NCBI GenBank assembly: GCA_003693705.1
Contig: RBZT01000855.1
Span: 236,981-300,980, forward strand
From: Polymyxa betae
Taxonomy: Eukaryota > Endomyxa > Phytomyxea > Plasmodiophorida > Plasmodiophoridae
Length of the DNA stretch: 64,000 bases
Reading direction: 5' to 3'
Below the pieces are notes generated by a model. The model did not search any database and was not told the DNA's origin. It was given only the letters and a program-made list of their open reading frames with translations. Both the position numbers and the translations under genes were made by a program. Shown one piece after another: positions 36,187 to 48,413 of the stretch; positions within the stretch are counted from its first letter, which is position 1, and each line of letters begins with the position of its first letter.

Positions 36187-39089
36187 TTATCTTTGTAAAG
36201 AATTCCAATCGATTTCTAGTGTTTTACCTTTGCGTATTTTCTGAGTTGCTGTATGATGCTTGTTTCCTTTTGCCGCATGATGTTGATATAGACTGGGATC
36301 TTTAGTCTGTTTTAATTTTCGAACGCTGCAATCTTTAAGAGTGGAGTTTTTCTCGGAAGTTCTAGCCTCGGATTTGCGAAGCTCGTTCTTTTTGCTTAAG
36401 GCTTTGACAGCCTTCGTCTTCTCAGGTCCCAAGTGAATGACAATGCGGTTCTCTGCGAAGCTCTTGAGACATTCTGATTTGTAATGGATGATCGCGGTCT
36501 TGCAACGATATTTGAATTCTTACCTTTTTCCATTTCGTTTCCGTTCCAATTCGGCCCAGGCAATGGGCACTCATGCCCGCCGTTCAGTTCCGATTTTGCT
36601 AAATCGTCATTGGTTTCTTTTAGCTGCGAGCGTACAGTTTGCTGATTTGCCGTATGTTGTGATTAATAGCGAGCATTTCCTATACGTCTGGATTAAAATG
36701 TTACCTCTTGGTTTTGCTGATGTTGCTTCAGAAGGTTGATGGAGTCGAGTTGTTTGATCTGAGCACGTGTTAAACAGCTCTCACTTTGATTCTAAGTTTT
36801 ACCTTCCTACTTAGTTCTATTTCTTGAAGTTGCTTTGTGCGATCAAATTCTCTCTCAAACTGTTCTATTATCTTCTATCCTAACCATTAGCACGAGTCCA
36901 ATCGTACAGCATTCTATGTACCTTTCTTTGAAGATTGTTTAGCTTCTTTTCAAATTCGTTCTTCAGTCTTCCAAGCTCGGATTCGTAGCACAAGCTTTCT
37001 TGTCTCGCCTATGCCAATGTTGGTAATCTGCCAAATAACCATACATTTCCCCGACAAACCACATCATCATATTCCTTGATCTCTTTGGTGAGTACAGAAA
37101 TGGAATGCTTAAAATCGAGTATCAATCGCAAATTCTTGCTGTTTCGCTCTGTCATATCCCGATGTAATTCCATCATCTGATTTTGCCTCTGCTGGAAGAC
37201 AAGCAGATTAGCACGTAAGACAGTCACTTGAATCTCCTTAGATTTAGCAATCTAATCCGTTGTGTGAGAAATGAATAAAACATTTGGAATTAGCTAAATT
37301 GCCTCTCGATAGTGGAGCAGGTCGCATATTGCAGCTTCTTTTTGGATTTTTGCTTCAAGCCTTTCAGATAGCTTACATATTTGTCCCAGCATTTTTTTGA
37401 ATTCCAAATTCTTGCTGAGCTCACAACGTTCGATTAATTCAATTGATCGGATAAGGTCGCCTGAAACCAATGGTTTGACAGCGATTTCATATTAGTAAAA
37501 TTGTACCCATCAATTTCAGTTGCGTGTCATTGTGCTTTATGACCAAAGGCCTCAGGATTCCTACTTGATCCTCAGACTCCTAGATCCAGGATTCAGTGCT
37601 TTAAGTATGCTGATGTAGGTCTTACCTTGAGCTCAATAGAAAGTTCATGAACAGAGGACGTCAATGTCGAAATGCTGTTCTTTAGCTTCTTAACCTCATT
37701 CCAAATGTGGAAGCATTTTTTTTCTTTGTAGAAATCCAGTTGCTTGACTCGATGGTCTAACTCAAAACACTCTGAAGTTCTTATACCGGAATCTGAGAGT
37801 TCTTTTGTCCGATCCTCAATACTAATTAAGATTTTTAGCACTGCATAGGTAAGATAAAGCTGTATACCAGTCTGATAACGATTTCTTGCAGATTTCAAGT
37901 CTTTCTGCTTGAACCAGAATAGAGTCGTTAAGCTCGGATATCTCATATTGTTGATCCTCGTTTTCTCGATTGACATAAAGTACTGAGCTCAAGTTTAATT
38001 GCATTTGTTTCAGATAGTCACGTCTCAAGAAATATGATTGTTCAAAGTTTGAAGCATCCTACGTCAATGGAAATCAATTAGAAATATAACTTTAAAACGG
38101 TTTTCTCTCACGTACCCCATAATTGTCTATTAACTTTTGGTGACAATCTTGAACATATTGCAATTTTTCCTTCAGTGTCGCGACAGCATTCGTCAATACT
38201 GACAAGCGCTGCTTTGACAGTTCTAAGAGTGCATACCAGGGAATGCTGATACTGGTTTTTGGCTTAGGAATGCACAAATTATGTATGACAGTTATGTTTG
38301 TCGACATCGATTCTGATCAAACGCTCAGACATTGGAATTGATTGTACCTGAAGTTACTTACCAAGAGCGACTGAAACCTGTTGTGTATCACTGACAATCA
38401 TTCTATTAAATGTTTCGATGTCACTCTTCATAGCATCAAGCTGTAGCAACGATTGTGTGCCTATGGACATCTTATATTGCTTATACATTCAATCTTCGGG
38501 GCCATACTAAATTCAAGCAAAGCCAACTCTTCCTTTAACTTAGCATCTGCATCTTTCATCTGTATGTCAACCCAGCTTAGAGCTTCTTCAGTTCTCGAAC
38601 AGTCTATCTGAAGCTTGTGCATGCATGTCTTTACTGCCTCAAATCTCAAGTCATTTTTCTGAAAAATCATCCCGGCCGAATCAAATAATTCGTGAAAGGC
38701 TTCTGAATTTTTCTTGAATTCGTCCAATGATTGATCTTTCTGTGAAATATCTGCACTTAATGTTGCAATGCAAGCTTTAACTTCGTTTATCCTGTTTCTC
38801 ATAGTCTCATTAGTCTCCTTCTGCTTCTCTAAATCCGCAATCTAATTGATATTGAGAGAACTACAATTTAAGTTTCAATCAAACATGCTTTGACAGAAAT
38901 ATTCTGTTTCGCTCGCGACAGCTTCTGTTTCATTGACAACGCGTTCGTCCTCAGGCGACTGAATACCGACTCAGAAGAAACAGCTTGCTGATTTTGAAGA
39001 CACGCTTTGGCGGTCGGCGGCCATGAACGCCTTGTCTGCCGGACGCATTCTGACGACATCGGTTGCTTCAATTGACGGACCTGTTCCAT
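36187..39089 (-). CDS. Coiled-coil protein of unknown function
   Basis: Not recognised. The ATG at 39,089 opens MEQVRQLKQPMSSECVRQ. It is followed by many short exons dominated by heptad-like sequence: RTNALSMKQKLSRAKQ, RINEVKACIATLSADIS, HKLQIDCSRTEEALSW, RLSVLTNAVATLKEKLQ, NEVKKLKNSISTLTSSV and MELHRDMTERNSKN. Introns are about 50 bp but several borders are unclear. The 3' exons (about 36,770 to 36,187) encode LTRAQIKQLDSINLL, then a very basic tail ending EIDWNSLQR. They may belong to the same gene or to a separate small basic protein. The gene is convergent with PEX6. A structural role at spindle, centrosome or flagellum is possible but unsupported by any domain. Confidence 0.6.
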
Positions 39090-39345
39090 TCCAGCCAGCA
39101 CAGCTGACGCCAACCCGTCGGACGACACCACCTTTCGTCCAACAGAGACGAAATGAATAGCAAATGAGAAGCCTTGACCTCCCTTCTTATCATGGCACTG
39201 TCTTGAGCCACATGACCCACATTACAGTGGCCCACGATCCAATCTCGACTGCAAAAGTGAATACGGGAGGTTACGTTACAGATTCCACTCTGCCTTAGAA
39301 CACGACCTAAGGTCAGGGCTAAAGCGTCTGCGTACGAAATACATA

Positions 39346-40866
39346 TCATTTGAACGATTTATGAGACGGGTTCTTGTCTAAATGCTTGAACAGTTGCGTT
39401 TTCGACGCGAACGTCGAATTGCATCTGTCACACCGGAACAAACTGTCTTGTGCCGGGTTCGGGTCAACTTTTCCTTTGGCCTTCAACTTGGCACGACGCG
39501 ACTTCGGCTTTTTGTCGGCGGCTCTGTGATTAGACTCCGATTCAGAAGCCTGATCGGCTTGCCTAACAGGTACATCGTCTGATTCGTCTGCAACGACCTC
39601 ATAACCAAAATTGGCTTCCTTCCTGGCATGCTTGTTTCTTTTCTTTTTCTTAGAATGATCGGGAAGTATCGGCTGCTCTTGGGCGATTTCACAGTCGGTC
39701 CCTGAATCGTTTTGATCAGCTAACAAGTCAAGCTGAGAATCAGCATCTTCTTCATCGGAATAATCATTTGATGCAGCAGACTTCACATCTGAACCATCTC
39801 CAATATTCATCTGGTTCAGAAACGATTCTTGGAGCTGCAGTTCCTGTCGCAGACGTTCGACATTCATTTTGTGCTTTTTCGAGTTCTCATGATTAGAAAA
39901 CTGTTTTTCGCTTTTGAACACTTTGCTACAGGCGATACATTCGAATTCTGGTTCTTCTTCCGATACACTTTCTGGCTCTTCAACTAGGTCGCCATACGCT
40001 TCCCGCATACGACGTTCTCCTTCCAATATACGCTCCTGCTCTTGCGACTGCCAAGCCTCTCTTTCTGCTTTTCGGGTTTTTTTCTGTCTTTCCAATTCTT
40101 CAGCTAAGACCCTCTCTCTATCTTCACGTTCTTTGGCAACAGCAGCTAGATGTTCTTTCACACGAGGATCACGCTTCCTTACGAACATTACTAGCGTCGT
40201 GACCTGATCAATATACGAACGTTTAGCCTTAGCTTGTTCAGTCTTGTTCTCCTTCTCCATAAGTCGTTTGGTTCTTCTTTCAGGAGCATCAGATAATCTC
40301 CACTTATTTGCCCAAGAGAAGTTTCGACCTAAAAAATATCTGTAAGTAACAGTAGCTGCAAAAGGAGGATACCAACAAGTAGAGAAATTGCTCCATTCTT
40401 TGTAGAAATCACTGACTTCGGGCCATGACGCCGTCGAGTTTCCGAAAAATGGAAAATTTCTGCGTGTATTGTCAGAACTTGATTTCAATTCCAGTTCATC
40501 GATCTGGACGAAGATCTTGCTGAAAACGACAAAAAAACTTTTCGGATCCGTATCGCTGAAGCCGTAGAAACATGACACATCAAAAAATTGACCCAGGCTA
40601 ATATCAGGATCCTCTGAAGAACGCAGATCAGGCTCATCCTCTCTCAGGATTTGATTTCTGTGTCCATCGTAGAAGGCGCGCTCATCAGGATCGCTGAGCG
40701 TCTGGTATGCCTCCTGAATGAGCTTAAAGCGCTCTTCGGCGACCTCTTTTTGATACAAATTCTTATCGGGATGCCATTGAAGAGCTTGGACTCGATAAGC
40801 CCGTTTTATATCAGGCTGAGTACAGTCCCTGGCAACGCCAAGGATTTCGTAAAAGCAGATTTTCAT
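39346..40866 (-). CDS. DNAJC21: DNAJC21/Jjj1-type J-domain zinc-finger protein
   Basis: This J-protein stimulates Hsp70 to release assembly factors such as Arx1 from cytoplasmic pre-60S ribosomes. It is a single exon of 506 residues from the ATG at 40,866. The J-domain is at residues 1-70: [18 protein letters not shown] (the HPD loop) and [20 protein letters not shown] central region with [12 protein letters not shown]-like sequence ([15 protein letters not shown]) fits the family. A first C2H2 finger ([20 protein letters not shown]) is near residue 310 and a second ([19 protein letters not shown]) closes the protein. The long Lys/Arg/Glu coiled segment and the Asp/Glu-rich linker are typical. 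It works in the same 60S maturation pathway as NMD3, encoded 10 kb away. Confidence 0.93.
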   Translation of the reverse strand: MKICFYEILGVARDCTQPDIKRAYRVQALQWHPDKNLYQKEVAEERFKLIQEAYQTLSDPDERAFYDGHRNQILREDEPDLRSSEDPDISLGQFFDVSCFYGFSDTDPKSFFVVFSKIFVQIDELELKSSSDNTRRNFPFFGNSTASWPEVSDFYKEWSNFSTCWYPPFAATVTYRYFLGRNFSWANKWRLSDAPERRTKRLMEKENKTEQAKAKRSYIDQVTTLVMFVRKRDPRVKEHLAAVAKEREDRERVLAEELERQKKTRKAEREAWQSQEQERILEGERRMREAYGDLVEEPESVSEEEPEFECIACSKVFKSEKQFSNHENSKKHKMNVERLRQELQLQESFLNQMNIGDGSDVKSAASNDYSDEEDADSQLDLLADQNDSGTDCEIAQEQPILPDHSKKKKRNKHARKEANFGYEVVADESDDVPVRQADQASESESNHRAADKKPKSRRAKLKAKGKVDPNPAQDSLFRCDRCNSTFASKTQLFKHLDKNPSHKSFK

Positions 40867-41211
40867 TGGAATATCCGCAGGTCCGGCAAGTAGTGGCGCA
40901 GAACCCGCCAATCGCCATACAAGTCCGTTTTCTCTACACGTGAATATTATGTCAGCAAATCATGTAAACAACCAAAACAAGCACCCGCTACACCATCAGA
41001 ACATAACAGCTTTAACGAGGACAAATCGGGGCTTACATAATGAATAGTATGAAATTGCACAGCACCCACCAATCACTCTATGTCAGAGCAATATGTTGAT
41101 CATTTAAGCAGTTTGAAGGAAACATGCAGTTTAAATCAAACATAGAGTAGTACTCCTTGAACATGGTTTTTATCTTTATTTACACTGATTAAAGCACGAT
41201 CCGGACGCAGT
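40867..41211. other. Intergenic, no gene seen
   Basis: This AT-rich spacer of about 345 bp lies upstream of the DNAJC21 gene and downstream of the bL19m gene, both on the minus strand. No ORF or repeat stands out. Confidence 0.4.
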
Positions 41212-41744
41212 CTAAATATCCAGATTACTAGGCTTCTTGCGCATATAGTAAAGCTTAGCTCGGCGAGCATGTTGATGCTTGATCACCTAACAGATTGTTC
41301 GTGAAAATAGGCGGACTTCCAAACAGCAGAAACCAACTTGAAAATTACGAATCCATGGGCTGTAAACTGGAACAGTGTGCTCGCAACCTAAGCCTTCAGC
41401 AATACTTCGAACCACAAAAGTTGAGTCAAATCCTTGGTTAGTTCGGGCAATGACAACTCCTTCGATAACATCATTCTTTCGATTGTCGTCTGGAGACATC
41501 GTCTGAGGCATCTCAAACCTAAAACAATCACGTTCTCGTACACGACCACCAGAACGAATACGGGATACCTAACGACATCACCAGGAACGAATCGTGGCAG
41601 AGAAAATCCTCTTAGGCCATCAATCCGTTTCTGTTCCTGCTGGTGAATTTCGGTCAGCAAACGGTTTGCGGCTGTTAGAGTAGAGGATGACCGCTGGCCG
41701 AGATTAAGAACGGCCCGAGGCAAGAGGAAAACTTTGTTATACAT
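41212..41744 (-). CDS. MRPL19: Mitochondrial ribosomal protein bL19m
   Basis: This is a large-subunit mitoribosomal protein at the subunit interface. There are three exons: 41,744 to about 41,572, a middle exon to about 41,339, then about 41,287-41,212. An N-terminal basic, Arg-containing stretch (MYNKVFLLPRAVLNLGQRSS) looks like a mitochondrial presequence. bL19 signatures are FVPGDVVR, then across a 50-bp intron FEMPQTM, IEGVVIARTNQGFDSTF, VRSIAEGLGCEHTVPVYSP, and the terminal ARRAKLYYMRKKP after a second intron. Length (about 145 residues) fits the core family. The stop lies at 41,212-41,214. Confidence 0.9.
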
Positions 41745-41877
41745 GATAACGCAGTAGATGGAATGGGGTGTCCGTCTCCGTCCAACATCTCATGACATGA
41801 TATGATGCAGTGGTGAGTGATCCTATATTATTGCTATACCTCAATATGAAAGTATTTAGTTATATATATTTATAAAG

Positions 41878-44800
41878 CTACAAAGATAAATTAAATGCAT
41901 TAGTGTCATCATCAGAGACGGTATCGTCGTCATCATCGTCCGAATCGGTAACCATATCGGCTTCGTTATCTGGTTCATCACCTTGATCGTGATCGTGATC
42001 GTTGTCGTGACTGTGATCGTGTTCATATTGTTCCAGATCCATTTCGTTGAAGTCCATTCCACTCTCACTGAGGATCAGATCTTCATCGTCGCGCTCATCA
42101 TGAGCAAGAGAGCTTCCTTCGGTTTCAGCTTGATGATTAATGACGCTTGTGACTTCGGAGATAGGAGCAGAGCCATTCTCATTCAACCTTTTCCTAGCAA
42201 GCTCGAGAAGGGCTAATACATGATCTTTATCAAAACCGGACTTTGCGGCACTCTCGAAGAAATGAACCGCGAGATCATATTTCTGAAGCGAGCCATTTGC
42301 AAGACCCATCAGAATATTGGCTTGCGGCAGGTTCGGGTCTTCATTTAGAATGGATTCGCATTCAGATAGACATTTAGGGAAATCGCCGCTCTCGTACAGA
42401 GCCATGGCAAAAGTTAAACGGACGAGATGTTGGGAATGTCCACCTGGAAAGGAGAGAGCTTTCTTGCAATCATCTCCTGCTAAAAGTGGCTTGTCCAAAG
42501 AAACACGAGCTATGCCACGATTGCCAAAAGCATCCGAATACGTCGGATCAAGCTCAATCGCCTAATCATTAAAATGAGCCAGTGGGAAGAAGTCAGCAAG
42601 AAACCCGACCTTGAAAAAATCCCTAACTGCTAAATCTGACCATCCCCTCTCTGCATAAGCAATACCTCTGTTATTGTATAAAGATGCACGATCAGGATAT
42701 TTTGATATCCTGGAAAATCCAGCTTAAAGGTTTGACAACACTCAAAGGGCCGATTACCTTTTCGTTAGTTCTTGGATACAGCGGTCGAAGTCGCCTTCTA
42801 GCAGGTATCGGAGACTGATATCCGGATCATTGGCATGCTCGGGAAAATCGGTCACGCGAGAGATGCCAGAATAGCTAACCCGTTTCTTGGGTGCTCTCGC
42901 ACTCGAAGAATGTGCAGCAATATTCTCGATATTGGACTGGATGTATTCCATCATAGTCTTACGATCCGTAATCTCCAGGGACTGGCCACAATGAACAAAC
43001 AATATATATCTCTACCAACAAAGGATTTACCTGCCACGATGGGCAGACACCACGATGCCAGCCAAGACCGCATCCTTTCACCCGGCCGTCGGGCGGCTGC
43101 AGAGCCCGACACACTCTTGCGAAATTGGCGGTCGTGCCAGTATCTTCGCGATACTTATCAACATAGGTCTGCAAAGAAACAATCGGATGCGAGCATGGTC
43201 GAGAAGATGACAACTGACTTTCACACCGTCTCTGGAAAGAACCCCAAATGCTGACCAGCTGTTGCAAACCGCCATTCGATGGAAAGGCTCCCCACAACCA
43301 ATCACCCGCCCGTCAGGCGGCTGCGGAAGATTACACAGCTTTTCGGCATCGGGGCGGAATGTAGCCGCCTTTCTGGGTTTACTCTGAGCCCGAAACGTGC
43401 GAACCTTTTTTATCGCCTAAAAAACCATTATATTGAGCCGAAAAATAATCAAAGCTTTAACCTCTTGCCGTGTTAGCACGTCCATTTCTGCCCAGGCGGC
43501 ACAAATTCGACCTTTATGGTTCGGTGCGCCACAGCCCCTTAAACTTCCATCGGGCGGCTGGATAAAATCGCACAGCTCTACAGCTGGATCCGGATGTTCC
43601 TGATGCCAGGCAAGCAAAGCCGGTCGAATTTCCTCAAACTTTATCACATTCTGAGCCCGCCAGGAATTGCAAACTGTGCCACGATGTTGGATGCCGGAGG
43701 AACAGCCACGGTTGACACCATCAGGAGGTTGAGGGATAACACAACGGTCCTTATCTGGCAGTTTACGAATCATGCGATTGCTATTCATGCAGTCAAAACG
43801 CAGAATTCAAACTCAGCTGGCTTAGGGCCGTACTCGTTTTTAGCAAACCCAGAATTCGGAAATCGTTTCTTCCACTCCAAGAGCCTTTGTCTGACCTCGG
43901 GTAGAGTCAAGACACCAGCTGCGATCCACGTATTGCAAACATTATCAGGATGTGCAAGCTATTGTCCCGTGTTATGGACATCGACAGCAGCGGGGTGGAA
44001 TATTACCTGACCACATCCTTGCTTTAGCGGGCCATTCTGATCTGGGAAGGGGGGTTGCCTCATTGCACACATTCGATTCAATGGGATCGAGGATGCAGAC
44101 AGTTGAGATGAGGTGAAAGCGAAGACCCGATCGTGGATTTGGTTTGAGTGCGTTAATCCCTGAAAATAATATGTTATTAAATATCGTTGATATCAATTGA
44201 TATACCATTTGCTGCCATGCATAGCAGGGAATAGGAGCATGGGCAGCTTGGCCACAGCCTAACCAACGACCATCGGGCGGCTGTGGCAGCCGGCATGCAA
44301 GTAAGCCCTGAGCGTTCGGTTTCGTTCCAGACTAATAAGGATTAACATTACGCAGCTAAACGGGAAAATGCATACTTCATCGCCGTTGCTGGGAAGGGAT
44401 GTATTTCCAACTGATTGAATCACGAGATTCGACGCAACCGAGAAGGAAGCATGCTGTATTGAAGTTGAACTCATTGCAGATGCGGCATGCTGGAGACGTT
44501 CAAGATTCATTAATTTGGTATGGGCTGTCATCTATAATGGGTGTTACAAACGAATGATTTCGATCAGGTGAAATATGCAACTTACATCCAGATCCGTATT
44601 GGACAAATTGTGATTGTTCACGATGGTGGCAGGAACAGCATCTTGGGAAATTGGAGTCACATCACTACCGTATTGATTTGCAGATGTCATCAACGGAGCT
44701 GGATTGCTCGATTCCAAATGGTAACTTTGCGGATCGTCCTGGTATTGAGTCAATTATACGGTTAGGAAAACGCGGGCATTTCATACCGGTGCAGATGTAC

Positions 44801-45158
44801 CCATGGTCGAATGCAAGCCTATATCTCCAGCATTGGTTAGCTGGGGAATCAAGCTTGCACTTCTAGCGACGGCGAACTGCATACTAAGGCCCAGATTTCC
44901 AGCATCGAACGACTGAATAAGCACGCCCAAATCTCCGGAGTTTGCAGGCGGTATTACATTGGCCAGATTTACAAGTTGGGGTGGACTAGAAGAAGGGACC
45001 ATGGACGTGTATGCAGAAGCGGCTTCAGCCGCTCTTAGCACCTGAAGAGCGCCTGCCTGCGAATTGCTGGGTACTGCCGGGTTGCCAAGCTCCTGTATGT
45101 GATCCTCCTGAATGGGTCTGTCGGGCGGATGTAAACCATGGTTTGGGTCATTGGACAT
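41878..45158 (-). CDS. CCHC-repeat / TPR protein with acidic His-Asp tail
   Basis: This multi-exon protein has an unusual architecture. The N-terminus (from the ATG at 45,158) is low-complexity Ser/Pro/Ala-rich. Six copies of an approximately 65-residue repeat follow (about 44,300 to 43,025), each with C-x(9-15)-C-x(4-6)-H-x(3-4)-C and most with a QPPDG loop before the second Cys and a Trp after the last. Copies include CRLPQPPDGRWLGCGQAAH, CVIPQPPDGVNRGC, CNLPQPPDGRVIGC and CRALQPPDGRVKGC. The C-terminal part has TPR helices (SLYNNRGIAYAERGWSDLA, DAFGNRGIARVS, PNLPQANILMGLANGS). It ends with a His/Asp-rich acidic tail (EHDHSHDNDHDHDQGD). At least one intron falls inside a repeat. The TPRs suggest protein binding and the repeats possible metal binding; function is unknown. 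Confidence 0.75.
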
Positions 45159-45930
45159 TTATCGTGATAGCCTTTAGCCTTACAGAGGCCCATACGAATT
45201 ACAGATAGGAACTCCGTCGCCTCGCATGTTTCTACCATTCTTCATTGCACGTTCCATTCTTTTGCATTATCAGGGTTGGCCTGATTTTCAGCTAAATCGC
45301 GATGAAAAGTGGGAACCCATGGGCAATACGAGGTGGCTGAGGGCCATTTGTTACATATGCTGGCTCAGTTAACGAATTCGAATCAAGCTGAGCACGGTCC
45401 TAGACAGTCCAGTGTGGTGTTCCAACTTCTGTAGCTGATGATCTTTAGAGCGAAGCCCGTTGTGGCGCCAATGCATCAATGGAATACTAATTACGAATGC
45501 TCTACGGTTTTAGATCAGAATATGTGAACGTCAGTTTGCCGCAAGAGTGGTTCAGATGGCAGATTCAGGCGGGGTATCAGAGAGAAATATCACAGATGTG
45601 ACCATTCGGATTATCGTCATCTAAGGATGAAGCCATGCAATCTAGCACCCAAATTATAGAAATATGGCAATACATTAGGTTTTGGATCAACAGATTCATC
45701 TTGTTATTCCAGTATCACATATGCTATCGAAGTCAGCTTTTGTCTGTTGCAAGCGATCACATTAGTCGGTGATTACCTGCGATAAGCCCCGTCAGAGCTC
45801 TTATGTTAGATGATATTATTAAGGAGCAACCTGCACGGCGAGTCAAGGCGACGCCCTTTATCTTAGAACACTTTACTGGTCGTACCTATCTATAATATCA
45901 GTCCATCTGACCATCTCTGGAGTATCGAGC
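45159..45930. other. Divergent spacer, possible further degenerate CCHC exons
   Basis: This lies between the CCHC-repeat gene start (minus) and the acyl-CoA oxidase start (plus). On the minus strand around 45,345-45,250 a frame reads ICNKWPSATSYC and later AENQANPDNAKEW. It resembles the tail of a repeat (C-N-x-W) and could be an upstream exon or a decayed copy. The rest shows no gene. Confidence 0.35.
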
Positions 45931-48339
45931 ATGGTCAATGTCGACAGTCTTAATCTGCTTATTGATACGCCCAATTACATTGAACATCGGCGTGCGATGA
46001 CGGAATTCTTAGCGACGCATCCTGCTTTTAAAAGAAGGAAGCATTCTATTGTAGGTGTTGTCCAATTCATTAGATTGATACTCAATCTCTTTTCGGGTAT
46101 GCCAATTGACCAGCAGCGCGAGCACTGCATGGAGCAAGTTCGCGTTTTGGTTTCGGAATCGGGACTCTTCAATCTACGCGACCAATTCGAGGTTCGTCGA
46201 GAAACGATCTGCACTTGCGGTTATCAATTGGTATCCAGAAACCAGATCGTTGGGCTGCGACAGCAGAACCGATCGCCTATGTTGATAACAATCTGCTAAC
46301 CAAACTTGGTGTCTTGTTTAGCTTGTAAGGGAGAGAAACTTGGTCATTCAGATTATCCTCATCTTTCACAAAGGTTTGGGTCGTCCTTGTTCTTGCTCGG
46401 CTCGGAATATCATATCAAGAGATACTGTACGCTTAACAACTTTGAAAGCTTCTTCTAAGCATGCGTTTGTAGGGAATGATGTTGAAACACTCAAGGTTCG
46501 AGGTTGTTTCTGCATGACAGAACTGGGACATGGCTCAAACGTTCGATCGCTGGGAACTACTGCTGTCTATAGCTCTGATACGAGACAGTTTATACTGAAC
46601 ACCCCTAATGATTCGGCACAGAAGTACTTCATCGGTCGAGATCTGGTTTTACCAATGCACATCGGCACTGAATGAACATCAGGGGGTCTTGCTGTGCATT
46701 GCACACACGCGATTGTGTTCGCCCAATTATCTGTCGATGGGAAATCTCGGGGTGTTCATGCTTTCATTGTTCAATTGCGGGATGAATCAAACAAGTTATT
46801 GCCAGGCGTTCATATTGTCGATTGTGGACCTAAGTCAGGTTAGTGTCTTGATCTATTAAGTACCTGCCAATGATGTCGTTGCTTTAGGATTGAACGGGGT
46901 CTGTGAGATGTTTCTTGCTGTTTGAAGAGGTTGAATAATGGGCAGGTTGACAATGGTCGACTTTGGCTCTCCAACGTTCGTGTTGATCGACTTGCACTTT
47001 TGAACCGTCTCGCGACTGTTGATGAGAGTGGTAAATACCATTCAGAAATGGCATCGAATAACGCTCGCTTTGGAAAAATGTTGGCGCTTTTGGCCCTCGG
47101 TCGAGTAGGTTAGAGCCGGGTTAAGGGCTCGAATCGCTCCTTATCGTACATAGGCGTTGCAGTTTCGGCAACAAACTTTAGCAAGATCGGACTCTATATT
47201 GCAATTCGTTATGCGTTCTCTCGACGCCAATTCTCTATCAGTGATAGCCAGCCTGAGATCCCGATTATTGAGTACAGCACTCATCAGCTGAGACTGTTCC
47301 CTTTATTGGCGCGAACATTCGCCATCAACCTTGCCCTAAGCGATGTGAAAATGGTTTCCGTCCTGTCATGAAGAGGGGGTATTCTACTCAATCCCTGTTT
47401 CAGGAAGCGTACTCGAAATCTGGCAACGCCCAAGCGTATTTGGATTATTTGAATGACAACTCTAAAGAGGTGCACATCTTGACCTGCGGAATCAAACCTA
47501 TCGCCACCTGGCACCGGTACTCTACATCTTCATTACCATTATTGTGCTTAGCCACGTTCAGGAGGCGCGTACTTTACACATGTCGGGAATGTTGTGGTGG
47601 ACAAGGAATTCTAGCATCAAATCTAATAGGTGTCTTGATATCGGAAACAGACGCAGATATCACTTGGGAAGGAGACAATACTGTGCTTTTACAGTACGGA
47701 TGCTTTCGAATAATCAACAAGAAAGCATTCTGATTTTGAATCAATAGGCAAGTGGCAAGCCATGTACTGAAAGCTTTCGTAGGCAAACTGCGTTCGACGT
47801 CAAAGCTTAGGTTGGCACAGCAATATATGAAATCGGTTACCGTTGGGCGATTGGGTAACGATGGAGGAGGCAACTTTCAAGATCGATCATTCTACTTGAA
47901 AGCGCTCGATTTCAAGCAACGAACCTTGTCAATGCATTGTATGAAGATTCTCCGTCAACTGAAATTCATCGACGATGCTCAGAAAAAATTCGACATCTTT
48001 AACCAAGTTCTGCCCACGATGCTGGATCTGGCTGTGTCGTACATTGAACATGATATATTGCTCCGTTTTGATAAGGCGATTGACGCCTGCCAAGATGAAA
48101 ATCAAACTATTTTGTCGAGCTTGTTTCAACTCCATGCTGCCCATCTTCTTGATGAGAATATGGCATTTTTCCAAGCAGAAAGGTATATTTCTCCAACTAC
48201 CGCCAAAAATCTGAAAGCTTTCATCTTGGAGCTCTGCGCAAAGATCAAACCAGAAGCACTCAATCTAGTAGCAGCATTCAAAATCGATCCCAGGCTAGTC
48301 GACGCTCCCATTGCACACGATGAAAGTAAACCAGCGTGA
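45931..48339 (+). CDS. Peroxisomal acyl-CoA oxidase
   Basis: It catalyses the first step of peroxisomal beta-oxidation, desaturating acyl-CoA with FAD and passing electrons to oxygen. Multi-exon, with introns of about 50 bp. Family segments in order are EFLATHPAF, the FAD/substrate block CFCMTELGHGSNVRSLGTTA with FILNTPNDSAQKYFIG, ATHAIVFAQLSVDGKSRGVH, RLWLSNVRVDR.ALLNR, GVAVSATNFSKIGLYIAIRYAFSRRQF split into two matching runs, CGGQGILASN, and ETDADITWEGDNTVLLQ containing the catalytic Glu. The ATG at 45,931 starts the first exon. The stop at 48,337-48,339 follows HDESKPA, which is not a standard SKL-type peroxisomal signal. The gene is convergent with an SLC35B-like gene. Identity is firm; some exon borders are not. 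Confidence 0.9.
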
Positions 48340-48413
48340 TTTCACCCAACCAATTTAGGTGTTGCTGCAAGCTTTCGGCACGAGGCGAAGTCGAATAAAA
48401 CATCGGATTGATT

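Noticed and set aside
27537-40866. Functional clustering of 60S biogenesis genes (NMD3 and DNAJC21)
   Set aside because: Two pathway members 10 kb apart among unrelated genes is easily chance; nothing shows coregulation.
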